Notes: generated by a model not told the origin, from the sequence alone. Counted from the stretch's first letter, positions 1 to 6,719 are shown. The stretch: DNA of 6,828 bases from Chloroflexota bacterium (GCA_003513015.1 DOTA01000070.1:5411-12238), one strand, 5' to 3'. A program made the numbers and translations.

Positions 1-42
1 GGCAGCGGTGCCACCATCCTCACGCATATTCTGACAAAATAA
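1..42 (+). CDS. Possible 3' end of a plus-strand gene cut by the window edge
   Basis: From base 1 this frame is open for 13 codons (GSGATILTHILTK) and ends in TAA at 40-42, just before the hairpin that terminates the opposite-strand gene. If real, it would be the tail of a gene converging on the c-di-GMP enzyme gene. Thirteen codons are too few to name a family or exclude chance. The minus strand of the same stretch is also open to the edge from an ATG at 27-25 (MREDGGTAA), but without a Shine-Dalgarno. I do not recognise either peptide. Confidence 0.22.
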   Translation, partial: GSGATILTHILTK

Positions 43-69
43 AATCCGGGGTATCTCAAACACCCCGGA
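36..69 (-). terminator. Rho-independent terminator after the GGDEF-EAL gene
   Basis: TCCGGGGT (45-52) and ACCCCGGA (62-69) form a perfect 8-bp GC-rich stem with a 9-nt loop. On the minus strand the stem is followed directly by TTTTATTTTG, a good U tract. The stem begins 16 nt after the stop codon of the minus-strand gene. On the plus strand the bases after the stem are AAAATAGG, so it should work in the minus direction only. Confidence 0.88.
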
Positions 70-85
70 AAATAGGATGGCATAT

Positions 86-2833
86 TTATTTTTGCCAAGT
101 GGTTCCATTTTTGAGAATTTGGGTAATTTGTTCGGCCGCGACAGCTTTGCTGTAATACCAACCCTGGATGTTGTAACAATGATGGGCTTCGTAGAAGGCC
201 AGTTGTTCGGGGGTTTCAACACCTTCGGCGATGACTTGCATGCCCAGGCTTTGCCCAATATCGATGATGCCAGAAACAATCGCAACATCTTTGGGTTGGG
301 TGAGGATATTGGGGGCTAACCGTTGATCGATTTTAAGGCGATCGAAGGGGAACTGAGAGAGGTAACGCAAGGTGGCGTAGCCGGTGCCGAAATCGTCGAC
401 CGCCAGGGTGATGCCCATATCTTTAAGGGTTTGCATGTGATTGAAGGATACGCTGGCGTGGGCAAAAACGATATTTTCGGTGAGTTCGAGTTCGAGTAGA
501 TGGGGATCGAAACCAGTATAGTCGAGGCTTCCCTGGATGGTGTGGGGCAGGTTAGATTGCTTGAGCTGGCGATCCGTGATGTTAACGGCCACGCGCAGGG
601 GGGAGATTTCTTGCCATTGGCGGCCTTGTTGGCAGGCTGTCCGCAATACCCACTCACCCAGAGGGAGGGTCAGGCCGTTTTCTTCGGCCAGGGAGATAAA
701 CTGTCCCGGAGGGATGACCCCTTGGTGGGGATGCTGCCAACGAATAAGGGCTTCCACACCAATCAGTTCACCAGTTTGGCTATTGACCTGAGGCTGGTAC
801 ACCAAAAAAAATTCTTCTCGCTCGAGGGCGCGGCGTAATTGTGCGGTGAGATCAATTTGCTCCAAGATTCGAGAGCGCATTTCGGATGCGTAGAATTTGA
901 AGCGATTTTTGCCTTCATCCTTGGCGCGGTACATGGCGGCATCGGCTGCCTGCAATAATTGCTGGGCGTCCAGGCCATCGTCGGGGTAAATGCTTATGCC
1001 AATACTCAGGGTGAGTTGAACTTCTTTTTCTTGAATAGTAATCGGGCGCTTGAAGGATTGTAATATTTTATTAGCAACCAGGGCTGCATTAGGCAGATCG
1101 GTAATGCTTTCAATCAGGATGACAAACTCATCACCACCAATCCGGGCAATGGTATCCGTTTCTCGCAAGGTACCCCGCAAGGATTCGGCAATCAATTGCA
1201 AGACAAAATCCCCACTGCTGTGACCAAAGGCATCATTGATCGCTTTGAAGTTATCCAAATCCAGATAGAGAACTGCTAAACGATGTTGATCGCGCTTCGA
1301 TCTCAACAAGGTTTGATTAATGCGGTCTTGAAAAAGAAAACGGTTGGGCAAATCGGTCAGAAAATCGTGGGTGGCCAAATATTTTAGGCGTTGCTCTTCA
1401 TCCTTGCGTTGGGTAATATCCCGGATGATCGATTGGGCTGCCGCTTTTCCATCAAAAATAATCGAAGAGGTGGTCACCTCGGCATCAAAGACGGTTTGAT
1501 CCAAGCGGATGTGCTTTTGCTCGGCCAAAGGCAAACTGGGGATTTGGTTTTTGCCCCGGAGTTGGTTCATACGCTCCACAACCAGATCGTGGAAAACCGG
1601 ATGCGTCAGATCGTAGATCGTTACGTCTAGGAGTTCATCTTGGTTTTTTGCCGCGTAGAGCTTGATCGCTGCGGCATTAGCATAGATCACTTTGTTGTCA
1701 CTATGCACGATGATTGCTTCCGGCAAAAACTCAACCAGACGGCGATATTGGGCTTCACTTTCTCTTAACATGGTTTCGCGGAAAAGGATGGCGGTGCTCA
1801 TGTTTTGGAAATTAATCAGGAGGTGTTTGATTTCCGCGAATGAAACTGGGATTTTCGCCAATTGTTGGTTGACTGAATAATCTCCGGCGGCCAGGGCATC
1901 AGTGCCTTCGCTCAATTGGGTGAGAGGCCTGATCAATTGAATTTGGAATTGGTGAAAAAATCCCCGCAGCAAGAGAATAAACAGGATGCCAAACACAAAG
2001 ATAATCGCGAGCATTGCTCCCAAATAGGGGGCATAGATCGCGCCAAAGGGAACTTCGGAGATCACCACCCAGCCGGTAGGTTCGATATTGCTGGTGCTGC
2101 CCACCCATAATCCATTATCGCGCCGATACCAGACGATCGAATCAAATTCCTGGCCGCGCTCAACCACCTGCCAATCACTGACATTCACATGTTGCAGCAC
2201 CCATTCAGGGTCCGGGTAGGCCAGCAAGTTGCCGGATTCATCCACCACAAAAACGTTCATGCTGTCAAAGATATTTTTCCCCACAGAGATTGTTTCTTGT
2301 AAAGCACTCAGGTTTAGCTCACCCACAATCAACCCGTCATTTTGGGCACACAACGATAAATAAACTGTGGGTTGCCCGGTACGCAGCGAGGTAAATGGCG
2401 GCGAGATGTTTACTCCTGCGGCGCAATCCTGGTTGATAAAATAGCTCTGGCGAGACATATCCAGTCCTTCGTAGCGCGGGTCTGCTGGAACCAACACTTG
2501 AATGATGCCAGATTCATCCAGATAGTACAAAGTATCGAAAAGCCGGTGAGCTTCCCAATTGGCCTCCATCATCGTGCGAATTTTTTCGATATCATTCCCG
2601 GATGAAACGTAATTGATCGTCTCAAGTTCTTGCCCGGCATGCAATAAAAAATTCGATACTGCATATCCAACAGAGCGGTTATAGCGCAGTTGCTGATTTT
2701 CCATCAACCGTCCGCCATTAAAGGCCGCAAAACCGATAATCAGCAAGGAGGCCATTAAAACCGGCAACAACAACCGGTTGCGAAGCAATGTTTGGAAGGT
2801 TGTTTTGATGGATCGATCTGAAGGTGTTCGCAT
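86..2833 (-). CDS. Membrane-bound dCache-HAMP-PAS-GGDEF-EAL c-di-GMP synthase/phosphodiesterase
   Basis: This 915-residue inner-membrane sensor enzyme should make and/or break cyclic di-GMP. Domains in order: cytoplasmic N-tail; membrane segment about 21-38; double-Cache-like extracytoplasmic sensor about 39-266; membrane segment about 268-290; HAMP about 291-345 (IRPLTQLSEGTDALAAGDYS); PAS about 357-475; GGDEF about 480-647; EAL about 655-905. The cyclase motif is intact (GGDEF 566-570), with an inhibitory RxxD site five residues before it (RETD 557-560). The EAL residues also look intact: E694 in EAL, N751, E783/E786 in ELELTEN, DDFGTG 813-818, K834, E870 and Q890. Both activities are therefore possible, and family precedent says one may dominate. 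One deviation is HCYNIQGW near 886-892 where GCDxxQGY is usual. The ATG follows directly on the TAA of the binding-protein gene, with no Shine-Dalgarno, which implies translational coupling. The ligand is unknown. Confidence 0.95.
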   Translation of the reverse strand: MRTPSDRSIKTTFQTLLRNRLLLPVLMASLLIIGFAAFNGGRLMENQQLRYNRSVGYAVSNFLLHAGQELETINYVSSGNDIEKIRTMMEANWEAHRLFDTLYYLDESGIIQVLVPADPRYEGLDMSRQSYFINQDCAAGVNISPPFTSLRTGQPTVYLSLCAQNDGLIVGELNLSALQETISVGKNIFDSMNVFVVDESGNLLAYPDPEWVLQHVNVSDWQVVERGQEFDSIVWYRRDNGLWVGSTSNIEPTGWVVISEVPFGAIYAPYLGAMLAIIFVFGILFILLLRGFFHQFQIQLIRPLTQLSEGTDALAAGDYSVNQQLAKIPVSFAEIKHLLINFQNMSTAILFRETMLRESEAQYRRLVEFLPEAIIVHSDNKVIYANAAAIKLYAAKNQDELLDVTIYDLTHPVFHDLVVERMNQLRGKNQIPSLPLAEQKHIRLDQTVFDAEVTTSSIIFDGKAAAQSIIRDITQRKDEEQRLKYLATHDFLTDLPNRFLFQDRINQTLLRSKRDQHRLAVLYLDLDNFKAINDAFGHSSGDFVLQLIAESLRGTLRETDTIARIGGDEFVILIESITDLPNAALVANKILQSFKRPITIQEKEVQLTLSIGISIYPDDGLDAQQLLQAADAAMYRAKDEGKNRFKFYASEMRSRILEQIDLTAQLRRALEREEFFLVYQPQVNSQTGELIGVEALIRWQHPHQGVIPPGQFISLAEENGLTLPLGEWVLRTACQQGRQWQEISPLRVAVNITDRQLKQSNLPHTIQGSLDYTGFDPHLLELELTENIVFAHASVSFNHMQTLKDMGITLAVDDFGTGYATLRYLSQFPFDRLKIDQRLAPNILTQPKDVAIVSGIIDIGQSLGMQVIAEGVETPEQLAFYEAHHCYNIQGWYYSKAVAAEQITQILKNGTTWQK

Positions 2834-2836
2834 TTA
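2831..2836 (-). other. TAAATG stop/start junction (translational coupling site)
   Basis: The TAA of the binding-protein gene (2836-2834) is followed immediately by the ATG of the GGDEF-EAL gene (2833-2831). Both genes are in the same frame, so a single stop codon separates them. The 30 bases before this ATG on the minus strand (ending ATCAATCCCGAATAA) hold no AGGAGG-like sequence. Initiation probably relies on ribosomes that have just terminated on the upstream gene. Confidence 0.8.
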
Positions 2837-3994
2837 TTCGGGATTGATATCTAAAGTGGACAGCGTTTGGAATTGCCCATCCTGCACGGTAATTAAATAT
2901 AAGGTCCGAATAACATCCCCATACGGATCAAGGGTGATGTGACCATTGACTCCGGTAAAATCTTTGGTTTCGAGGAGGGCTTCTCGAAGCCCTGTGGCGC
3001 TCCCCCCTGTTTTTTGGAGGGCTTCCGCTAAAATCAAGATTGCCTCGTACCCATAGCCAGCCGCAAAGGTAGGTTTATGCCCAAAACGCTCCTCAAAACG
3101 CGTTTCAAAATCCAGATATTCCGGAGATTGGTTGTTTTCGTCATGTGAGACTATGGTTAGAATGCCGTCGACCGCCTTGCCGCCATCCTGAATCAGATCG
3201 TTGGTCAGTGCCCAATTGCTAGTAAGCAATTGCACATCCATATTAAGCAAATCCACCTGTTGGGAAAGAACCGCCGTATCAGCCGCGGAGGCAATGATCA
3301 AGATCGCCTGCGGCTGGGCGGGTTGGCTCTCTTCCAGATAAAGTTTGAAATCCGGATTTTGAGAGGACGAAAATGGATAATCCGCGACTACCTGACCTCC
3401 CAATTGCTCAAATTGGGCTGCAAATCCATCCCGAAAGGTTTGAGTAAAAGCCTGGTTATCCAAATCGTAGAAGATTGCAACTCTTTTTAATCCCAATTGG
3501 TTCGCAGTATAATCAGCCAGCCGTCCGGCTGGATAGGAATTCACTGGCATAAGGCGGAAAAAGTTATCATCTAATCCAGCAATTTGGGGTGTAGAGACTG
3601 TCGGGCTTAAAAAAATCACCCCTGATTTTTCAATTATCGGCCAGACGGCCATATTGGTTTCGCTGATCATATGACCAATAATCGCGACCACATCTGCGCT
3701 AATTAAATCCTCATCAGCCGCAATGGCACCATCGGGTGTTCCCAAATCATCTCGCACAACCAATTCCAGGGATCGGCCAGCCACCCCACCGGTCTGATTA
3801 ATCTGATCCAGAGCCAGCAAAGCGCCATCGCGCCCATCGACCCCCAGGGCGGCATTCCGGCCGGTTAATCCCGCCACAAAGCCAATTTCAATGGGTGCTT
3901 GCGCCTGACAGCCACTCAGCAATAGGCTCATCAAGCCCCACAATAGCGCAAGAAATAACACACTCAATTTTTGAGGGAGGCTAACTGATTTCAT
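2834..3994 (-). CDS. Periplasmic ligand-binding lipoprotein, Leu/Ile/Val-binding (Peripla_BP_6) type
   Basis: This 386-residue extracytoplasmic binding protein resembles the substrate-binding subunits of branched-chain amino-acid ABC transporters. A lipoprotein signal peptide is clear: basic N-tail, hydrophobic stretch about 10-26, and lipobox LSGC with the lipidated cysteine at 29. The mature fold opens with IEIGFVAGLTGRNAALGVDG (35-54), then GALLALDQINQTGGVAGRSL and VVRDDLGTPDGA, the usual first-lobe signature. DVVAIIGHMISETNMAV (101-117) and VIFLSPTVSTPQ (126-137) form the ligand-facing segments. The start is supported by AAGGA (4005-4001) six nt before the ATG. It lies 62 nt after ppgK and abuts the c-di-GMP enzyme gene. 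No permease or ATPase gene is present in the window, so a role as ligand-presenting co-receptor for the downstream Cache sensor is inferred. The ligand cannot be read from the sequence; amino acids, amides or urea are family possibilities. Confidence 0.92.
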   Translation of the reverse strand: MKSVSLPQKLSVLFLALLWGLMSLLLSGCQAQAPIEIGFVAGLTGRNAALGVDGRDGALLALDQINQTGGVAGRSLELVVRDDLGTPDGAIAADEDLISADVVAIIGHMISETNMAVWPIIEKSGVIFLSPTVSTPQIAGLDDNFFRLMPVNSYPAGRLADYTANQLGLKRVAIFYDLDNQAFTQTFRDGFAAQFEQLGGQVVADYPFSSSQNPDFKLYLEESQPAQPQAILIIASAADTAVLSQQVDLLNMDVQLLTSNWALTNDLIQDGGKAVDGILTIVSHDENNQSPEYLDFETRFEERFGHKPTFAAGYGYEAILILAEALQKTGGSATGLREALLETKDFTGVNGHITLDPYGDVIRTLYLITVQDGQFQTLSTLDINPE

Positions 3995-4056
3995 AGCTCA
4001 TCCTTGCGGCCGAAAGGGCCAACGCATCGAACTGCTGGCAAAACATACTTTCTGAT

Positions 4057-4794
4057 CTAATTCTGTGAGGCGGCAGCTATCGCCGCTCCGATGATTCCCG
4101 CTTCGTTCAAGGTTTCAGCCGGCACCACTTCAGCTTGCACCGTCAGGCGGGGAATAAATTTTTTGTGATTTTTACTCACGCCTCCACCCAAGATGATTAA
4201 ATCCGGCCAAATGAGCGCTTCCAGGCGCAGCAGATAAGTATCCAACCGGGAGGCCCATTTTTGCCAAGAAAGCTCATGCTCTTTGCGGGCAGCATCGGAG
4301 GCCCTAAGCTCGGCATCTTCACAATCAATCTCGATGTGGCCAAACTCCGTATTGGGCAGCAGAAGACCATCGACGAACACAGAGGTTCCCAAGCCGGTGC
4401 CGATCGTCACCAGCAATACAACCCCTTTGCGGCCCTTCCCGGCCCCAAAAACCATCTCCGCCATACCAGCCGCGTCGGCATCATTGACCACGGTCACGGG
4501 GCAACCCGTTGCCTTGCCAAATAGCTGCATCGCATCTGTGTTAATCCAACTTTTGTGGATGTTGGCAGCGGTGCGAGCCACGCCATGCTGAATCACAGCC
4601 GGGAACCCGGCCCCAATGGGGCCTTGCCAGTTGAAGAATTTTGCAACTTCTCCAACCACTTCCGCCACGGCCTTGGGTTTGGAGGGTTGTGGCGTGGCAA
4701 TTCTATGGCGGGGAGCCAGCAGTTCACCCGTTTTTACGTTGACTGGGGCACCCTTAATGCCGCTGCCACCAATATCGATACCGAGAATTTCCAT
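4057..4794 (-). CDS. ppgK: Polyphosphate glucokinase (ROK superfamily, EC 2.7.1.63)
   Basis: This cytoplasmic enzyme phosphorylates glucose to glucose-6-phosphate using inorganic polyphosphate, and in some family members also ATP. At 245 residues it has the usual length for PPGK, shorter than a typical ROK glucokinase. Visible motifs are phosphate-1 DIGGSGIKG (7-15), VNDADAAG (103-110) with predicted catalytic base D105, [10 protein letters not shown] (129-138), [18 protein letters not shown] (140-157), [10 protein letters not shown] (175-184) and [14 protein letters not shown] (202-215). The NTE-[LF]-GH and SW-WA-L segments are characteristic of PPGK. The cysteine-rich zinc motif of classical ROK kinases and repressors is absent, as expected for PPGK, and there is no N-terminal DNA-binding domain. 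The start is set by AAGGAG (4806-4801) six nt before the ATG. It is the first gene of the downstream unit. Its metabolic link to the following sensory genes is not evident from sequence. Confidence 0.93.
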   Translation of the reverse strand: MEILGIDIGGSGIKGAPVNVKTGELLAPRHRIATPQPSKPKAVAEVVGEVAKFFNWQGPIGAGFPAVIQHGVARTAANIHKSWINTDAMQLFGKATGCPVTVVNDADAAGMAEMVFGAGKGRKGVVLLVTIGTGLGTSVFVDGLLLPNTEFGHIEIDCEDAELRASDAARKEHELSWQKWASRLDTYLLRLEALIWPDLIILGGGVSKNHKKFIPRLTVQAEVVPAETLNEAGIIGAAIAAASQN

Positions 4795-4829
4795 AACAGC
4801 CTCCTTGAAGAATGAGTGAAATCATTATA
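4795..4829 (-). promoter_or_regulatory. Promoter -10 box and Shine-Dalgarno of ppgK
   Basis: On the minus strand a perfect TATAAT lies at 4829-4824, giving a predicted start near 4817 and a leader of about 22 nt. AAGGAG (4806-4801) follows, six nt before the ATG. No convincing -35 is found: the 17-bp position carries ACGTGG, and TTACGT sits at 19 bp. The promoter may be weak at -35 or need an activator. It would drive ppgK and, since nothing terminates in between, the two genes after it. Confidence 0.6.
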
Positions 4830-4995
4830 ACGCTTTCTCTCGCAATCCACGTAAGCGCGCTTGCCGGGGAGAGTTAACTTTTGTAAATCGGCACTCAAAC
4901 AGCACCCTAAACGCCAACCGACAGCATACTTCGACACCGCTCAGTCTGTTGCTGGTTGGCAGTCGCAGAGGTGACGCTGATCATCAAATTGCCAT
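4830..4995. other. Gene-free spacer between the vit terminator and the ppgK promoter
   Basis: I see no credible gene in this part of the 269-bp spacer between vit and ppgK. It contains an imperfect inverted repeat, GCCAACC (4913-4919) and GGTTGGC (4954-4960), whose 34-nt loop also offers an AGC/GCT extension past a small bulge. It lies upstream of the predicted ppgK start, so it would be transcribed only by read-through. I assign no function. Confidence 0.4.
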
Positions 4996-5041
4996 AAAAA
5001 TCAAAAGGATCACGGCTCCCGAAAGAAACTGTGATCCTTTT
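4996..5041 (-). terminator. Rho-independent terminator after the VIT1-family gene
   Basis: AAAAGGATCAC (5003-5013) and GTGATCCTTTT (5031-5041) form a perfect 11-bp inverted repeat with a 17-nt loop. In the minus direction the stem ends in TTTT and continues GATTTTT, giving a U-rich tail. It starts 22 nt after the vit stop codon and separates the trmB-vit unit from ppgK. Confidence 0.85.
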
Positions 5042-5063
5042 ATCTGAAAATTTTCTGAAAGCC

Positions 5064-5819
5064 TTAGGGAGTGGGCGGAACCTTGAGCAACAACCCTACC
5101 AGATAACCCACCAGGGCACTCACCGTACCAATCGCTGCCATTTCGAAGCCACTTTTCCCGGGATTCCCTACGGTGGTGCGGGCTTTGTAAACTCCCACCA
5201 CAAAGAGCATTAGGGCCGAAATCAACACTGAAACCCAGATACCGGTATGCACTTCCCACAAGATGAACGGAACCAGGGGAATCAGCGAACCTACCACTGC
5301 GGCAAGCCCCACAATCAAAGCCGATTTCAGGGCATCGCGGCGATTACTGGGGGTCAGTTGATGCTCCTCCGACATCATCACCCCCACCCAAACATCTTCA
5401 TCGGCGGTGATTTTATCCACAATTTGATCGAGCAACGCGCCCTCGAAACCTTTTTGCTGGTAAATAGCCCGCACCTCTTCCCGCTCTACCCCAGGAACCA
5501 CCCGCACGTGCCGGTATTCGCGCTCTCGTTCACTCTCATAGTGGGCGGTTTCAGCCAGAGTGGAGGTATAGGCCACTGCTGCCATCGAAATCGACTCAGC
5601 AAAGGTAGCCGCCAGCCCCGCTACCAGCACAATATGCGGATCACTGGTAGCCGCGGCGATTCCTAAAATAATTCCCAGCACATTCACCAGCCCATCTTGC
5701 CCGCCCAAAATTACATCCGCCAAAGACGAGGAGTAACGATGCGGGTCTGCATGCCGGTGGTAAATTAATTGATCATGCTGTTCTTCAGACAAATGACGAC
5801 GTTTGATAGCGAAGACCAT
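5064..5819 (-). CDS. VIT1/CCC1-family Fe2+/Mn2+ transporter
   Basis: This 251-residue membrane protein belongs to the VIT/CCC1 family, which moves ferrous iron or manganese out of the cytoplasm, usually by proton antiport. The first two helices carry the family signature: ADVILGGQDGLVNVLGIILG (34-53), with D42 in the ion path, and FAESISMAAVAYTS (73-86), with E75 and M79. A cytoplasmic acidic, helical metal-binding segment follows (about 88-160): ESERERE, VEREEVRAIYQQKGF, and VMMSEEHQL with M148, M149, E151 and E152. This matches the Glu/Met cluster of VIT1. Three more hydrophobic helices follow, about 164-187, 192-211 and 225-246. Length and topology are normal. The ATG lies 4 nt after the trmB stop, with only a weak GAGAG as Shine-Dalgarno, so translation is probably coupled to trmB. 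The likely role is detoxification of excess iron or manganese. Direction and metal preference are inferred from the family. Confidence 0.92.
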   Translation of the reverse strand: MVFAIKRRHLSEEQHDQLIYHRHADPHRYSSSLADVILGGQDGLVNVLGIILGIAAATSDPHIVLVAGLAATFAESISMAAVAYTSTLAETAHYESEREREYRHVRVVPGVEREEVRAIYQQKGFEGALLDQIVDKITADEDVWVGVMMSEEHQLTPSNRRDALKSALIVGLAAVVGSLIPLVPFILWEVHTGIWVSVLISALMLFVVGVYKARTTVGNPGKSGFEMAAIGTVSALVGYLVGLLLKVPPTP

Positions 5820-5823
5820 CTGC

Positions 5824-6612
5824 TTAGCTCTCTTTCAACCCGATGAAGATTTTTTGATCTTCCGGGTCAAGCTGATCGACAAAATCGGGGCCCAAACGGG
5901 TGTAAATTCGTTGAGCAAATAGTTCCATCCAGATAAACTGCCGCGCCATTAAGACCAGATTGCGATTAGCGGTGATCGTGGCAACCGTTTCGTGGTTGCT
6001 GCTGGCGATTAGGGCATTCTGGTTATCACTGACAATTACGAGGGTTCCCGTTAATTCCTGGAGTTCACTCTCAATGGGCGGATGATAAGCCACCTGACCG
6101 CAGGCCAGGCTTGCTTTCCCGGTCAAGAGCGCATTCACTGACACACCCCGCTCACAAACGGCGTTAAATTCCTTTTCCAGCGCGCTGAGATCTTCATCGT
6201 TCAGCACCGCATAAACTTCCGATTGAGCCTCCCGCAGCATTTGCCCCGCATAAGCATAAGTGGCGCGCTGCCCGGTGATCGACCAGATTTTATCTTCATT
6301 GGAACTTTGATAGGCCTTTTTCAACCCTTCACGCAACCCGGCCAGCATATATAGCTGCTCTTCTTCGTATCGATCCAAAAGCACATCCGGTGGCAAGGGG
6401 CTATAGAGGGTAGCGCGACCTTCAACGGTTTCAAGCACTGCGCCGCGAATCGATAGGCGTCCCAGGGCTTCGTAAACCATCGAACGCGGCACCCCTGATT
6501 TTTTGCTGAGTTGGTATCCGGTGGCAGGATTCTCTTGCAAAAGTGCCAGGTAAACTTTGGCCTCGTACTCCGTAAAACCAATTTGTGTCAGATTATTTTT
6601 TAGGTAATCCAT
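5824..6612 (-). CDS. TrmB-family transcriptional regulator
   Basis: This 262-residue cytoplasmic DNA-binding protein has a TrmB-type winged helix at about 1-75 (LTQIGFTEYEAKVYLALL, GYQLSKKSGVPRSMVYEALG, then a wing near EGRATLYSPLPP). A short helical linker (about 78-103) follows, then a C-terminal TrmB effector domain (about 107-240) with the usual IWSITGQRATYAYAGQMLRE and ERGVSVNALLTG segments. Archaeal TrmB proteins sense sugars; bacterial members are mostly uncharacterised. The effector is not evident here. Only two cysteines occur (153 and 171), with H177 nearby, which does not establish a metal site. The start is supported by AAAGGA (6623-6618) five nt before the ATG. It is first in a two-gene unit with the VIT1-family transporter, which it probably controls. 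A concentric 43-bp dyad over its own promoter suggests autoregulation. Confidence 0.9.
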   Translation of the reverse strand: MDYLKNNLTQIGFTEYEAKVYLALLQENPATGYQLSKKSGVPRSMVYEALGRLSIRGAVLETVEGRATLYSPLPPDVLLDRYEEEQLYMLAGLREGLKKAYQSSNEDKIWSITGQRATYAYAGQMLREAQSEVYAVLNDEDLSALEKEFNAVCERGVSVNALLTGKASLACGQVAYHPPIESELQELTGTLVIVSDNQNALIASSNHETVATITANRNLVLMARQFIWMELFAQRIYTRLGPDFVDQLDPEDQKIFIGLKES

Positions 6613-6617
6613 GATGG

Positions 6618-6623
6618 TCCTTT
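6618..6623 (-). promoter_or_regulatory. Shine-Dalgarno of the TrmB-family gene
   Basis: AAAGGA on the minus strand, five nt before the ATG, fixes the trmB start. It lies one base from the proximal arm of the operator-like dyad, so operator, start site and ribosome-binding site are packed within about 50 bp. Confidence 0.75.
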
Positions 6624-6624
6624 A

Positions 6625-6667
6625 TAGTAGTTTTAAAAATAACTAATAGTCGAATTCTAAACTACTA
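6625..6667. promoter_or_regulatory. Operator-like 43-bp dyad over the trmB promoter
   Basis: Outer arms TAGTAGTTT (6625-6633) and AAACTACTA (6659-6667) are a perfect 9-bp inverted repeat. A palindrome, ACTAATAGT (6642-6650), lies between them, and all share the same centre, 6646. Arm centres are 17 bp from the middle site. Counting every position, 15 of 21 base pairs obey the dyad. The distal arm overlaps the last base of the -10 box and runs into the spacer; the middle site lies on the predicted transcription start. This is the layout expected for a repressor site. Binding by the adjacent TrmB protein is an inference. Confidence 0.65.
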
Positions 6668-6682
6668 CAAAGATCACGTCAA
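6654..6682 (-). promoter_or_regulatory. Sigma-70-type promoter of the trmB-vit unit
   Basis: On the minus strand TTGACG (6682-6677) and TAGAAT (6659-6654) are separated by exactly 17 bp, and each differs from consensus by one base. The predicted start is near 6647, giving a leader of about 35 nt. No competing promoter of this quality is seen in the remaining upstream DNA. Confidence 0.8.
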
Positions 6683-6686
6683 GATT

Positions 6687-6719
6687 TGCGCTCTGGCGCA
6701 CCCAATTCACAAATTTGTG
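6687..6719. repeat. Two palindromes upstream of the trmB -35 box
   Basis: TGCGC-TCTG-GCGCA (6687-6700) is a perfect 5-bp inverted repeat about 5 bp upstream of the -35 box. CACAAATTTGTG (6708-6719) is a perfect 12-bp palindrome centred about 67 bp upstream of the predicted start. Both sit where an activator or a second repressor could bind. Their sequence differs from the ACTA/TAGT sites at the promoter, so a different protein would be expected. Function is unknown. Confidence 0.4.

Noticed and set aside
77..319. 80-codon plus-strand open frame opposite the end of the EAL domain, and similar antisense frames across the window
   Set aside because: They lie wholly opposite or out of frame within well-supported genes, lack recognisable domains and lack good ribosome-binding sites.
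4008..4020. GGCC-GAAAG-GGCC hairpin between ppgK and the binding-protein gene as a terminator
   Set aside because: The stem is only 4 bp and no U tract follows on the minus strand, so read-through into the next gene is expected.
4734..4937. 67-codon minus-strand frame overlapping the ppgK start
   Set aside because: It overlaps the strongly supported ppgK start and promoter and resembles no known protein.
4913..4960. GCCAACC/GGTTGGC inverted repeat as a riboswitch or small RNA
   Set aside because: Only 7 bp with a long loop, upstream of the predicted ppgK transcript and without a promoter of its own; no known riboswitch pattern recognised.
5845..5862. GAAGAT-N6-ATCTTC hairpin near the 3' end of trmB
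   Set aside because: It lies inside the coding sequence, is AT-rich and weak, and the next gene begins a few bases after the stop; no sign of attenuation.
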